This document shows positions 35,606 to 46,234 of a DNA stretch of 64,000 nt, one piece after another (the stretch's first letter is position 1; every line of letters starts with the position of its first letter). The notes under the pieces were generated by a model that worked only from the letters and a program-made list of their open reading frames with translations, was not told where the DNA came from and ran no database searches. The position numbers and the translations under genes were made by a program. Source of the DNA: Brachycybe producta (Eukaryota; Arthropoda; Diplopoda; Playtdesmida; Andrognathidae); contig JAUPFP010000022.1 in the NCBI GenBank assembly GCA_036925085.1, positions 1 to 64,000 on the forward strand, read 5' to 3'.

Positions 35606-35700
35606 TTATTAGAATGACATCGCCCCACGCGTAAGCCCCATGGCGAGTAGAATCTGGAGAGAAACGGTTTCGAAATTGAACGTCGTCGCTGAGAAATTAA
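35600..35700 (-). pseudogene. Relic exon 1 of a third secreted-peptide gene
   Basis: Aligns with exon 1 of the intact genes at 40.4 and 46.1 kb (conserved 'ccagattcta' core and upstream 'ctcagcgacgac'). The start codon position is ACG (35683-35681) instead of ATG, and the frame stops soon after 'LQILLAMGL'. No exon 2 found; the downstream side is occupied by the SINE and MITE. Confidence 0.65.
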
Positions 35701-35737
35701 ATTTTTCGCAAGCGAAACTTTATAGACAGTGAATTGC

Positions 35738-35895
35738 GATGTTTGGCGTTTGTTCCATTTGGCGTTTGTTCCATTTGGCGTTTATTCAGTTTGGCGTTTA
35801 TTCAGTTTGGCGTTTGTTCAGTTTGGCGTTAGTTCAGTTTGGCGTTAGTTCAGTTTGGCGCTTGTTCAATTTGGCGCTTGATCAGCGCCACCTAA
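35738..35895. repeat. 16-bp minisatellite
   Basis: About nine 'tttggcgtttgttcag' units with few changes. Confidence 0.88.
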
Positions 35896-35944
35896 ATTGG
35901 TTCTGCATGCCACAGGCAAGCAACAAACGCCAAATGATGTAAAT

Positions 35945-36405
35945 TTACACTACTGATTAGGGCAAATGGCCTTTTGCGGCAAGTAGTTTTAGAAGAAATG
36001 GCTTTAGGGCAAGTGTCCGTAGGGCAAGTGTCCCACACCCGAAAATTTAAACCCACAACATTCATTTTTAATGCCCTGTACTGGTTTAGGTCCTTTAGGA
36101 CAAGAGCCTTCTATCATTCGTTTAAAAATGTTTAGACTAAAATCTGCATCTCCTTGCAAGTGAACTGTCCTAACCAAGCTCCGAAAGCATTTTTGTCACA
36201 CTTTCATTAATCTCATATTTGTCACAAACAAACCCAGCAACCGAAGTTGAACCCATTTCAACAGAATGTACTAACTCTGCTCTACTAAATCAGTCTTTAA
36301 AAGCTTAATTTAAAAGATACTAACATGAAATTATCATGAAGTTGATTCAGCTTCCGTTTTAGTTTCTAACACAATTTAAGAGGCTAGATACGTCGTTTAA
36401 TTCGA
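35945..36405. other. Intergenic DNA with a partial F1 element
   Basis: About 36290-36380 is one F1 arm ('aaaagatactaacatgaaat' ... 'gttttagtttctaaca'). No gene. Confidence 0.45.
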
Positions 36406-36409
36406 AATT

Positions 36410-37120
36410 TCTCCGAATGTAGGCGCTGCGATCGTTGTTGATTGAAAAACGGTTTTTTAACGTTTTTTCTCCCGGTTCGAAGTCACATAATAATTAATAG
36501 AAAACTAATTTCGCGTGCTAATCTTATAAAAAGGAAACATCGTGAAGCCAGTAGATTAATGCACGTGCTAATTTTTGTGTGATTGTTGTAAGTCGTTTTT
36601 AATGGGAGTTCTTCAAATGTTTGGGTGACGGTTTTTTGGTCCTATGGGAATTAACATGGAGTCAAAAAAACGTAAGATTTTAAATGTTATTTAAAAATAG
36701 AAAGCCCTTTTAAAATTTAGAAAAAAGGAATAATCCTGAAGGCAATAAACACGTGTAAGTACGTGCTAATTTTTTTTTGGTTGTTCTAAATCATTTTAAT
36801 GGGAGTTCTTCTAACGTTTGTGGGACGGTGTTTTGCTCCTATGGGACTTAAACATGGAGTTAAAAAACTTACTATTTTAAACGTTATTAAAAAATAGAAG
36901 GACCTTTTTAAAATTTATAAAAAGGAAACATCGTGAAGCCAATACATGAATATATGTGCTAATTATTTTGTTATTGTTCTAAATCGTTTTTAACGAGAGT
37001 TTTTCAAATGTTTGTGGGACGGTTTTGGGGCCAATGGGATTTAACATGGGGTTAAAAAAACGAACGACTTTGATAAGAAGGACCTTTTCAAACATTATAT
37101 AAATCGAGCACGTGAAGAAC
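36410..37120. repeat. Tandem array, ~190-bp unit
   Basis: 'aaaaaggaaacatcgtgaag' recurs at about 36527, 36720 (variant) and 36910, with shared 'gggagttcttcaaatgttt' and 'catggagtcaaaaaaacg' blocks. Partial units lie at each end. Diverged and non-coding. Confidence 0.8.
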
Positions 37121-37455
37121 AATACTTTTTATTGCATTTTGCGCTTTACTGTATTTTAATTGAGCGATTGTGAGGCGATTTCTTGCAGTTTTAGTAACAC
37201 CATATAATAACACTCATTTGTCTCGTTGTTGTCTGCTCAAAACAACAAGATGGCGGTGTACCTAGAAATGTGAGGTGACAACACAATCAAAAGGCTTAAA
37301 TATCGATATACTGTGGTGTAACCTAACTTAGCCTCCCATTCAAAAACGTCACCTAATGATATTGAACAGAGGGGTGGCTAATTATTCTTTTCAATCTTAT
37401 TTTGTTTGTCTTTAATATGCATATTATGTATATGTTGATTGACAAGCAATAAATC
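37121..37455. other. Intergenic DNA
   Basis: No gene or classified repeat recognised. Confidence 0.35.
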
Positions 37456-37785
37456 AACATCATATGTTTTGGCAAATCTTTACAACCGGCTGCCAACCTG
37501 ACGTCGACCCTCCACTTTTGCACCCGGGCTGGGGGACTGGCAATGGCGTGGTTTGGTTTTGGTCTGCCCTGAGTATTTTATGCCCTCAGTACCCTCCATA
37601 TCTGGCGGGCATTCCCCTATCCGCCACCTGGGGAGGCACCCGATAGGGGACCAACTACCCCCACGGGGTTGACAAGCAATCAATCATAAGCAATTTTCGT
37701 ACGGTCCTAATTAAGCTTATGATTGACAAGCAATCAATCATATGCTTAATTAGGACCGTACGAAAATTGCTTCAAACACTACGAC
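37456..37785. mobile_element. GC-rich retroelement-like fragment plus perfect 27-bp inverted repeat
   Basis: 37478-37670 is far more GC-rich than its surroundings ('cacccgggctgggggactgg', 'cacctggggaggcacccgat') and ends in copies of 'ttgacaagcaatcaatcat', resembling the 3' tail of a non-LTR retroelement. It is followed by 'gcaattttcgtacggtccta' (from about 37691) facing its exact inverse ending at about 37771. Class is a guess. Confidence 0.45.
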
Positions 37786-38560
37786 AGATGTACAGCTTTT
37801 TTTATTAGTAGTAGTTGTTTGAAAAAGTACGATATTTTTTGCAAACAAGTTTTGCCACGTTTCACAAATTGTAGATTCATGGGCACCCACAGACAGTTTT
37901 GAAAGAGGGGATAAAACACAATGGTGAAGGTTTTTTTAGCAAGATCTTGAAAAAAGCAAAACAGGAAATTAAGAATAAGGGTATTTTTCATCCAGGTTTT
38001 AGGTTGAAATTCCTGAGTTTGTCTTTGTGGATCTTTAGATCTTTAAAAGGTAAAAAAATGTTATTAATTTTCAAGGGGGCAAGTGCCCTTTTTGCCCTTA
38101 GGTGCCAGGCACCCATGTGTAGATGACATCTACATTACTTGTAATCACAAGAATCCAGAATTCACACAGAATTCCAAAACTTATTTGTAACTTGTCTGCA
38201 ACAAAAGTTGTTGCAGAAGCGGTATAAAACACAGGAAACGAATTCAATATGTCTTCCCCCGTGATTGTTAACATTACCACTAATAGAAGTGAAGTCCCCT
38301 GCACTTGACTTTTAACAAATCTTCCAAACAAAAACCCACTAAATAGCATTCTAATTTTGTAGGAAATCTATTCAAAGGATTTCGATTGTGCCACCTTGTA
38401 TAGTTGTACGTGTGTGACACACCATAGAAAAGAATTTCTACAGGATGAGCACCCTTTGGAGCACAGATGTTGTTAGATTTGTGTGGCTCGAAATTTAGAG
38501 TCAATTCTGGGAACCACGGCAAACCGTGAGAATTTGGAAAAAAAGTCCCAAAAATGTGTT
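37786..38560. other. Intergenic DNA
   Basis: 38130-38215 holds 'gaattccaaaacttatttg' and 'ctgcaacaaaagttgttgca', a degenerate palindromic repeat with a relative near 43975-44040. No gene supported. Confidence 0.4.
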
Positions 38561-38583
38561 TCTAAATAAGGTAGTATCCCCCC

Positions 38584-38905
38584 CCATGGGCGGATTTACC
38601 AATAGGCAGAGTAGGCAGCTGCCTAGGGCGGCAAATTTTTGGGGGCGGCAAATTGTAAAAATTTTTTTTTGGGAAATTCGTTTTGGATACAAAAAAAAAA
38701 GTATTGTAAGACAATAAACTGCCTAATATAACTTGGTTGGCAAGAGTAATTGATGTAACAAGAGCCAGAATGACCACTTCCGACAAAACAGTTGACATTA
38801 CCATTGTTAAAAGCATACAAAAGTAACTTTATTACTTTAAGAAAGTATAGGCCATGTGTTTTCAGTTGCTGCCTAGGGGCGGCAAAATGGTAAATCCGCC
38901 ACTGC
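38584..38905. mobile_element. hAT-like non-autonomous element
   Basis: Ends CATGGGCGGATTTACCAAT and ATGGTAAATCCGCCACTG, with sub-terminal 'gctgcctagggcggcaaa' inverted on both sides. It sits in C runs on each side, so an 8-bp all-C target copy is possible but cannot be proved. Confidence 0.7.
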
Positions 38906-39096
38906 CCCCCCCCCCAAAAAAAAACAAGGCAAATGGCGAGTTGCTCACCAGACTACCCCTGTGGGGCACCCCTGAGCCACCCGTTCTAGTTTCTAAAAAC
39001 TTTTCAGTTTGTTCTTAATATTGAACATTGTTGCTCTTCTGAAACACAGAATATTCATAAAACTTCATAATATTTTATTTGAGAATAATTGTAATT

Positions 39097-39102
39097 TTTA
39101 TT
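39097..39102 (-). promoter_or_regulatory. Polyadenylation signal of secreted-peptide gene A
   Basis: AATAAA on the minus strand, about 105 bp past the stop codon. The same 'ctgaataaa' context occurs after gene B. Confidence 0.55.
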
Positions 39103-39206
39103 CAGTTACAAAGTTACAACAGAGAGAAATTCCCGATTTTTTTTTTTCTCTTCGTAGGATTTCTCATAAAATTACCAATTGATGCCATTTTGAATGTTGA
39201 TTCTGT

Positions 39207-40517
39207 TTAAACAGAACAGTCACACGTTGAAGAATTTGGTTCTTCACAGGCTTTTTTAAGGTTTTTGCCATAAATTTTGACACAATAATTGTAACAATAT
39301 TTAGTCCACGAGTCGGGTGACTTGCAATCTGTAATAAAACAACAGGAATAATATTAGTCTTCCATACTTGATGTCAATATCTTACTATAACTTTGGCCAT
39401 GGCTGCATTTTCAAAACAGCCAAGAAAAACATTCAAAAGTTAGGTTAGAAACTAGAATGGTTGGTGATAAATTGATAATGCTTAAGTTTTATTTATGATC
39501 TTTTAAAATAAACTTTTTCTGACAGTTTGAAAAATGGCGGGTCATTTTCAACTAAAATGTTGTGTTGCCATGAAAAAAAAAAAACATTACGCATATTCTT
39601 TTGCCATTCTAGTTTTGAAAACAATTTGAATTTTTTCATAATGATGTTTCTAAAAAGAAAAGTTCACTTGACGTTTTTGCAACCACATTTTACAAAAACG
39701 TCTATTTAACGTGGCATTAGCAACTACATTGGCGCCATCTGATGGGACAAAAGCAAAATCAATATCTAGTCACCCACCCTAATAAGTATTTTGATGTTGA
39801 TATTTTTCAAAATAAATTTCTTTTGGTTTAAAATTAAATCAAAAAGCATATTTTTAAAAAAAATATCAACTTGAAAATACCCTGATGTGATTGAGCTACC
39901 ATTCTAGTTTCTAAAATACTTTCGTATTTCTCAATCATGCAACTGAAAGACAGATTAATCAGAGTTTTGTTTACATTTTAAAACTGTCTCCTGTCCCATT
40001 TTTCCCATTTTTCTTCCATTTCGTGTTATACCTTGGTACACACATGAGTTATATGAATTCAAATTAAATGTGTTCAGGTGAATTTATATGGAATCCGGTT
40101 AAGGACATGAACACCAAATAAAAATTGACTTTATTATTAATATTTTAAATCGAAATACTAAATCAATATTTTGTCAAATAGTCTCTATATTATTATTTAA
40201 GTATTAACTCAAAATTTTGAGATTATTAACTGAATAAATTGAATTCGACATAGTGTTCGTTTGTCCTTCACAGGGCTCTGTAGAACACGTTTATTATTTA
40301 AATGTATTTAAATTATCAGGTGTGTACTAGGTATAAAACGGTTACGACTGTAGTTAATTCAGTTGCATATTTTTGCAATGACTACTTAATATGAATTTCT
40401 AAATTATAGAATAACATTACTCTTATTTATGTTGTCGGCACTGCACACTGTGGATAGACAGACGATGACCCCAATGACCAATAGAATCTGGAGAAAAAGA
40501 ACTTTGTAGTTGAACAT
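39207..40517 (-). CDS. Secreted six-cysteine peptide A, defensin-like (CS-alpha-beta pattern)
   Basis: Two exons: 40517-40421 (ATG) and 39328-39207 (TAA), joined in phase 1 by a 1,092-bp GT-AG intron; 72 codons. Residues 1-27 form a clear signal peptide (MFNYK, then a hydrophobic run LFLQILLVIGVIVCLST, ending SA). The mature part has cysteines in the order C-x9-C-x3-C-x11-C-x7-C-x-C ('KYCYNYC' and 'TCDC' carry the key pairs). CxxxC...C...CxC is the framework of invertebrate and plant defensin-type peptides, which usually act outside the cell against microbes. That role is inference from pattern alone; the usual GxC before the fourth cysteine is absent. A paralogue with the same intron position and promoter lies at 45.3 kb. 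Too short to be found by length-based gene calling. The intron holds F1 copies and an F6 repeat. Confidence 0.82.
39440..39995. mobile_element. Two F1 copies in intron of gene A
   Basis: One at about 39440-39745, of the subfamily ending 'ggcgccatctg', and one at about 39790-39990 ('tctagtttctaaaatactt'). Confidence 0.7.
40025..40345. mobile_element. F6 repeat (copy 3) in intron of gene A
   Basis: 'gttataccttggtacacac' to 'gtgtgtactaggtataaaac'; near-identical to the SYNRG intron copy at 29.9 kb. Confidence 0.82.
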
Positions 40518-40612
40518 CTTAGCGGAGAAATTTAACTGGTTGCAAATAAAATTCAGCTGAACGTTTTCGAAAGCGAAATTGCTGTGTGAAGAATTTCAAA
40601 AAAAATTAAGCT

Positions 40613-40621
40613 CCTTATATA
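40613..40621 (-). promoter_or_regulatory. TATA box of secreted-peptide gene A
   Basis: TATATAAGG on the minus strand about 96 bp before the ATG. The surrounding about 120 bp ('gctaattaacatctgt', 'attacttgttat') are conserved upstream of gene B, arguing for a shared functional promoter. Confidence 0.65.
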
Positions 40622-40739
40622 CAGATCGATTTGAGGAAATTACTTGTTATTCTTTTTAATCTGTTTGCTAATTAACATCTGTGTTTTGATTAAAAACGCA
40701 ATTTTGTTTTTTGTGTGACAGGCTTTGAGGCGTGTAGGC

Positions 40740-41030
40740 CTATTGTGTTAGTTCAAATGTCGTTTGTTCCTTTCATTTCAATTTCATTCACCGCCTCCAA
40801 CTTTTTTCTCCCTCCACGTTTCTCTCTCTCTCCCCTTCTACACTTTCCAACCTTTCCCCCCCCCCCTCTCCACTTTAATATCATGGGGTTCTTGGATGGA
40901 GAGTGTGCAACATATAGTTGACCTTGAGAAAAAAAAACGGTTGATTTATTCAAATTTATATAAATTCCGACGTGCTTCAATGGTTTTGTTACTCCACACA
41001 TGCACACACACACACACACACACACAGACC
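40740..41030. repeat. Dispersed repeat (copy 2) followed by a CA microsatellite
   Basis: Homologous to 17.09-17.29 kb ('ctccacgtttctctctc', 'gtgcaacatatagttgacc'). A (CA)n run occupies about 41001-41025. Confidence 0.7.
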
Positions 41031-41940
41031 TGGGATATTATATTGAAACGATACGTCCAGGAGCGATCCTGGCTCGCTTAGTTTTTTTTGGATCGTTTGT
41101 TTACTTTTAGAGTGGCCTGGAACTTTGTCAACCCTCTGTACTCACGTACAGAGGATTGACCCAGTTCCATCAGCTGATGACGATGCCAATATCCTGTCTT
41201 GGGTCTTGGGTCCTCTTTTTCTCCCAGTCCCATCCCTTAATACAAAGAGATCGACTTGATAAGCCTCAGCATTAAGTCAAGGGGGTTGTATTTTTCTGGG
41301 AATATTGGTTCTTAAATAGAATGAGTCATATTTCTATATTTTGTTGACCACTGGTCAATCATATTGATTGGACAGTTTGGTTTTTGATTTTGATTTCGCC
41401 CAATCAGAGAATACTGAGAAAGTGTTCTCAGTATCCTCTTTTTGGGTATAAATAACCGTGTATTTTTGTGTAAATCAGAGATTGATTGAGAGATTCTGTA
41501 AACAGAGAATCTATGCCCGATTTGGGATAGACCTCAAGAAGAAAATGATGTAAATGAACCGAATTGATATTTAAAAAAGTTGTAGAAGTTTATTTTATAC
41601 CTTTTAAACGAAACGAAGGACTTCAACATTTTGTCATCTAGCACTGTCAACCCAGGTGTAAACCTGGTTCTCCAGCACTAGATGCAACTTCAGAAGACAG
41701 CACGATCGACCAGCTTTTTACGGGCGAAAGCCCGGGGAGTACACAACAAAAGATCCTTAAAACTGTAAAGGTTCTTGAAAGAGGAACTTGTGAGGAAAAG
41801 TATGGGACTAATTTGTTCTCTTCCTCCCGAACCATAATAGAATTAGTGGAATAGCCAACCACTTTTCGATCGCCCGAAAGAGCGCTACGATACTTTTTGA
41901 TAATTCTATTAGACCCCTGAACGTGGTTCGTTACAATATA
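41031..41940. mobile_element. Possible LTR remnant
   Basis: Read on the minus strand it starts TGTAACGAACCACGTTC (from about 41936), a common LTR-type start. TATA-like motifs lie at 41446 (plus) and 41605 (minus), and a hairpin 'ccctctgtactcacgtacagagg' at about 41132-41154. No gag/pol frame and no second LTR found. Assignment is tentative. Confidence 0.3.
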
Positions 41941-43040
41941 TATAATATTTCAAGAAAACTAATAACTAGCTACTTGCCATTGGTGTTAGGTGTTCAAAAT
42001 GGACTATAAATGCACCTAAACACCTAACATGAAATCATACATAAACAAAAATAAACAAAACAAAAAACTAAATAGAAACCAAAAAGGAAAAGCAACAATA
42101 AGAATTGTAATAATAATAATAGTAATAATAATGGTAATAATGATAATAATAATAATAATAATGTTAATAATAATGTTAATAATAATGTTTAAAAGAACTT
42201 GTGAATGAAAACAGGTGTTTAACTAGAAAGGTGTAATGTGACACCTGAAAAAGAATAGACGATAGAGAAGAAGAAAGTTTAAAATGTAAACAAGTGTCAT
42301 AACAGGTGTGTCGTATGTAAAAGCTAAAAGGTGTAATATAACACCTTAAGTGAATAGAAAGAAAAGTTAAAAGGTGTAATTTAACACCTTAAGTGAAACA
42401 ATGATAACAGAAAGAAGAAACAATTAACTACAATAGGCATACACATCACACATTAACAAAATATCATACGGTGACTAGGCTGGGGGTGTGAAAATAATAA
42501 GATCACATAAATAATTTATGAGATTTGCTGTCATAATAAGAGGAAATGTTAAAATGGCCTGTCAATCATAATAAGATATAATATTATTCTATCGTTACTT
42601 TTAAAGCAAACTAACACTTAAAATTAACCTTTTCTAAGAAAGGTCACACCTGTGTTTACATTTAATGTAACTTTTGTCAACACCTGATATCATGTTAGTC
42701 CTTCATGTCAATCACAATACTTTCACTTTTCAATCATAAGGTTGACCAATTAAATGATTGAATAATCAACCCAAGTTAACCAATGAGAGACTAGAATGGA
42801 CTAAAATCTTCAATTTTAGTCAGTTCATTTTAGATTTTAGACCAGAGTGTGGCAGACTCTCAAAGAGAGTGTGAGGCTCTCAATGAGGTTTCAGAGAGTG
42901 TCTACAGCTAGAGAGAGAGAGAGAGAGAGATAAAAGAATACCAGCAGTTTGTAAAGGGACCAGAAGGACTTAGTTTTTTTCAAGAAAAAAGACAACAATA
43001 TACTAGTTTCCTGTAGGAACCTAGTGTATTGTTTGATTTA
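41941..43040. other. Low-complexity DNA with repeated small palindromes
   Basis: An (AAT)-rich run lies at about 42103-42190. 'aaaaggtgtaatataacacc' and 'aaaaggtgtaatttaacacc' palindromes repeat near 42325 and 42367, and a GA run near 42912. No gene. Confidence 0.5.
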
Positions 43041-43044
43041 CTTA

Positions 43045-43470
43045 AAAATATTTTGATTACACTTTCAGAACTCTAAAATATTTTCATTACACTTTCAGAA
43101 CTCTAAAATATTTTGGTTATACTTTCAGAACTCTAAAATATTTTGAGATTATACTTTCAGAACTCTAAAATATTTTGAGATTACACTTTCAGAACTCTGA
43201 AATATTTTGGTAATAGTTTCAGAACTCTAAAATATTTGAGTTTACACATTCAGAACTCTGAAATATTTTGGTAATACTTTCAGAACTCTAAAATATTTTG
43301 AGATTACACTTTCAGAACTCTAAAATATTTTAATTACACTTTCAGAACTCTAAAATATTTTGAGGTTACACTTTCAGAACTCTGAAATATTTTGGGATTA
43401 CACATTCAGAACTCTAAAATATTTTGGTTGCATATTCAGAACTCTTAGATCATTTTTGTTGCTTTCACAA
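43045..43470. repeat. ~30-40-bp minisatellite
   Basis: About eleven 'ctttcagaactctaaaatat' units with variable 'tttgagattaca' linkers. Confidence 0.88.
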
Positions 43471-44205
43471 ATAGAACTTTGAAATATTTTGGTTTACACA
43501 TACAGAATTATAATTAATTGTGGTTGGTTTACAAATTAAAACAATAAATTGTGTGCAAACTTCATAGTGTTTTGTGATCATCATTTGAGTTGGTGTTTAA
43601 TTTAAGTGTGTGCCAGTTCAGCAATCAACTCCACAACCCCAAATCAACTGGACATCTGAACGAGCATCAAGAAAAGGTAGGAAACTAATAATTTACTTTT
43701 TAAACAAGGCCAATAACATAAAAATACACCAAGAAACATAGGGGGGCACAACTTGATCAAAACAGGGATACTGGTTCCCCAAATAGACCATTGTCTGGAA
43801 CCTGAACCAAGCTGTACACTTTCACTTCTTCCCCTTTTCCAAAATTTTGAATTTTGACTTTCAGGGCTATAGAGTGGAGGTAAAAATAACATTGGGTTTT
43901 TACTAACCCTGTGTAAATAGAAACTTACCAGGTAAGTTGCTACTTACCAGGCTACTGCCCTGTGACAATGCAGCTTTTCACACCGAATTCCAAAACTTGT
44001 TTGCAACTTGCCTGCAACAAGTGTAGGTTGGCAAAACTTGTTAGTAACAACTTATAAGAACATATTCTATAAAGTAGTCATTTCTTTTCTTTGCGTAATT
44101 CGATAGAATAGTGTCGACAATAGAGAGTTAGTGAAAATTTTGTACGAAATTATTTTATTTATACGAAATGATAGATTTTGACATCAGTTTCGCTCGCTTT
44201 TATTT
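43471..44205. other. Intergenic DNA
   Basis: Unassigned. The 82-codon minus-strand frame at 43644-43892 lacks any recognisable domain or exon structure. Confidence 0.35.
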
Positions 44206-44207
44206 AA

Positions 44208-44372
44208 CTTCATAATTTGTTTGTCCACCTTCTGAAATATATTTGAAAATACAATTCACACTCTGCAGGGGGATAGAACCCATGACCAACTTAGACCAAC
44301 AGGCTGAGACACTAACCCACTACACCAACAACACAAGACACGATTACATCTTGTCTTACTTTTTAGACCTTT
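44208..44372 (-). mobile_element. tRNA-derived SINE (copy 2), uninterrupted
   Basis: On the minus strand an A box TGGTGTAGTGG (44328-44318) and a B box GGTTCTATCCC (44280-44270) are spaced as in tRNA promoters. Flanking sequence matches the copy at 34.76-35.6 kb. Not a working tRNA gene: the acceptor stem does not close. Confidence 0.78.
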
Positions 44373-44717
44373 TTTTTTATATATAAAAGCGTTTATCACA
44401 AAAATAACATATTTTTTGTTTAATTTTCTTGTTTATTTATTTAGTTCAGTCATTACAGAAAAAATGAAATATAACGGCTCGTAAATACTCATATATCTAA
44501 ACAAAAATAAAATTAATCGCAAACAGTTTAATAATTAATCAAATAGAACAGAAAACAATGAAGAAAAAAAAAATGTATACATATTATATTTTCTCCAATA
44601 TTTGCTTTTTAAAACACTTTGAAGGACTGAAGTACTGAGTAAATCCAAGGTCCGTAGATTAACGGGTATTGCTTGTAACTTAGGAAATTTGCCATCCCTA
44701 AATCAAAAGAAATAGGA
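44373..44717. other. AT-rich intergenic DNA
   Basis: No gene recognised. Confidence 0.35.
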
Positions 44718-44726
44718 CTGCTTGGT

Positions 44727-44938
44727 ACAAGCATTTAGAAATCGGCGAAAACACAAGTTAGCTCCACCCTTTTTATGACGACTGGCCACTTCTAATTGGT
44801 TGGTTATGTAGTGGCTGACGTCACATGCTCTCCGCTCTTTTCAACGTCGAACCACACAACAAACCAATTAGAAGTTGTCAGTCGTCATAAACAAAGGGCG
44901 GAGCCAACTTGTGTTTGTCCCGATTTCTAAATGCCTGT
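44727..44938. mobile_element. Mutator-like MITE with perfect 9-bp duplication
   Basis: ACAAGCATTTAGAAATCGG ... TAAATGCCTGT, flanked by CTGCTTGGT at 44718-44726 and 44939-44947. Confidence 0.88.
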
Positions 44939-44947
44939 CTGCTTGGT

Positions 44948-45235
44948 TGACTTAGGAAATATGGCGACCTCGCCATACCGCCTTTTACCATTGGCTACCA
45001 TATTGAGTATGTCACCAAGCAGACCCAAATGGCGACCCTGCCATAGCAAATGGCATGGCGAGGAAGGAAAATTTCTTTGGTTACGAGCATACCTGTTAAT
45101 CTTACGGACTTTGGAGTCAATTCACTCCCCGGTTCTAATAAATATTTAATGAATTTAATTATTTGAAATGATAACGTTTATTTACCTAATTCGGGTTTAA
45201 CAACTGTAAATAGTAAATGATAATTGCTATTATAT
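44948..45235. other. Intergenic DNA downstream of gene B
   Basis: The region around 44960-45060 has repeated 'atggcga-c' motifs. No gene supported. Confidence 0.35.
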
Positions 45236-45239
45236 GAAG

Positions 45240-45245
45240 TTTATT
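45240..45245 (-). promoter_or_regulatory. Polyadenylation signal of secreted-peptide gene B
   Basis: AATAAA on the minus strand, about 70 bp past the stop codon, in the context 'ctgaataaa' shared with gene A. Confidence 0.55.
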
Positions 45246-45315
45246 CAGTACAAAAGATAAAAATTCCATATTTTTGTAGGATTCTCATAAAATTATACTC
45301 TTTTAACTCGGAATT

Positions 45316-46128
45316 TTAAAATGTGTACTGGTAAGTAAAACAAGCACACGCTGAAGATTGTATGTATTCACATGCCATCCGAAGATTGTCTCCGTACGCT
45401 TGGTAACAATTATTGTAACATGATTCAGTCCACCTGTATAAGGATTTGTCGCAATCTATAATAAAACAAATAATATATCAGCCTCCTGCCGTCACAGGCA
45501 GTTAGAAATTGGGGAGAACTTCAGTTAGCTCCGCCCTTTTTATGACGACCGGCAACTTCTAATTGATTGGTTATGTAGTCTGACGTCACATGCTCCGACC
45601 TTTTTCAACGTACGTCGAACCACACAACAAACCAATTAGAAGTTGCCGGTCGTCATAAAAAAGGGCGGAGCCAACTGAAGTTCTCCCCAAATTCCAACTG
45701 CCTGTACATGTCCTGCCGTCCTCCTTGCATCCATAGCCATTAGCCACTGTAGTGGCGCCACCCATTGATATACAGGCGAATTGAATATCTATAAAACGAC
45801 CTTTACACATTTCATGGTTAAATTGGTTATCACTTGTAGTTACATTATTTGCATATTTTGTAATGACCACAGGGGTGTGGTTGGGGGAGGGCAGAAGGGG
45901 TCGGACACATATGTCCCCGAGCGCCAAAATGGGCATCAAAACATTCTAAAATTTTTAAACCCACAAAACTTGCCATAACAACAACACTTTCATCAGTTTA
46001 ATATATATCGCGCCGAGAATCATCCCTACGCCTCTGAATGACCAACCTTTGTTTATATCGTTTGCACTGGAAAGACAGACAATGACCAATAGAAACTGAA
46101 GAAAAAGAAGAACTTTGTAGTTGGACAT
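45316..46128 (-). CDS. Secreted six-cysteine peptide B, defensin-like (CS-alpha-beta pattern)
   Basis: Two exons: 46128-46047 (ATG) and 45455-45316 (TAA), phase 1, 591-bp GT-AG intron; 73 codons. Signal peptide MSNYKVLLFLQFLLVIVCLS ending SA. Cysteine spacing is C-x10-C-x3-C-x11-C-x7-C-x-C ('SCYNNC', 'ACEY', 'ACAC'). Same gene structure, start context, TATA box and 3' UTR motif as gene A about 5.6 kb away, so a tandem duplicate. Mature regions have diverged much more than signal peptides: shared positions are mainly the cysteines, W-T before C2, C-Y-N-x-C, Y-G-x-N-L and A-C-E. That pattern is common in immune effector peptides. Defensin-like function is inferred only from spacing, and a true homology search was not possible. 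The tail after C6 is six residues longer than in A and aromatic-rich. Confidence 0.83.
45495..45710. mobile_element. Mutator-like MITE in intron of gene B
   Basis: ACAGGCAGTTAGAAATTGG ... CCAACTGCCTGT. 'tcctgccgtc' is present on both sides but offset by a few bases on the right. The same family lies upstream (44727). Confidence 0.8.
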
Positions 46129-46225
46129 CTTAGTGGAACAAATTTAATTGATCGCAAATAAAATTCAGCAGAACAATTTCGAAAGCGGAATTGCTGTGTG
46201 AAGAATTTTTTTAAAAAGCCAAGAA

Positions 46226-46234
46226 CTTTATATA
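46226..46234 (-). promoter_or_regulatory. TATA box of secreted-peptide gene B
   Basis: TATATAAAG on the minus strand about 98 bp before the ATG, matching position and flanks of the gene A box. Confidence 0.65.

Noticed and set aside
37464-37683. Opposing 60-67-codon frames
   Set aside because: The GC-rich island simply lacks stops; no recognisable reverse-transcriptase or other motif.
43644-43892. 82-codon minus-strand frame
   Set aside because: No domain, no splice partners, no repeat of the peptide-gene pattern.
44208-44372. tRNA gene
   Set aside because: A and B boxes are present, but there is no closing acceptor stem and the sequence recurs as a repeat with a non-tRNA body; a SINE fits better.
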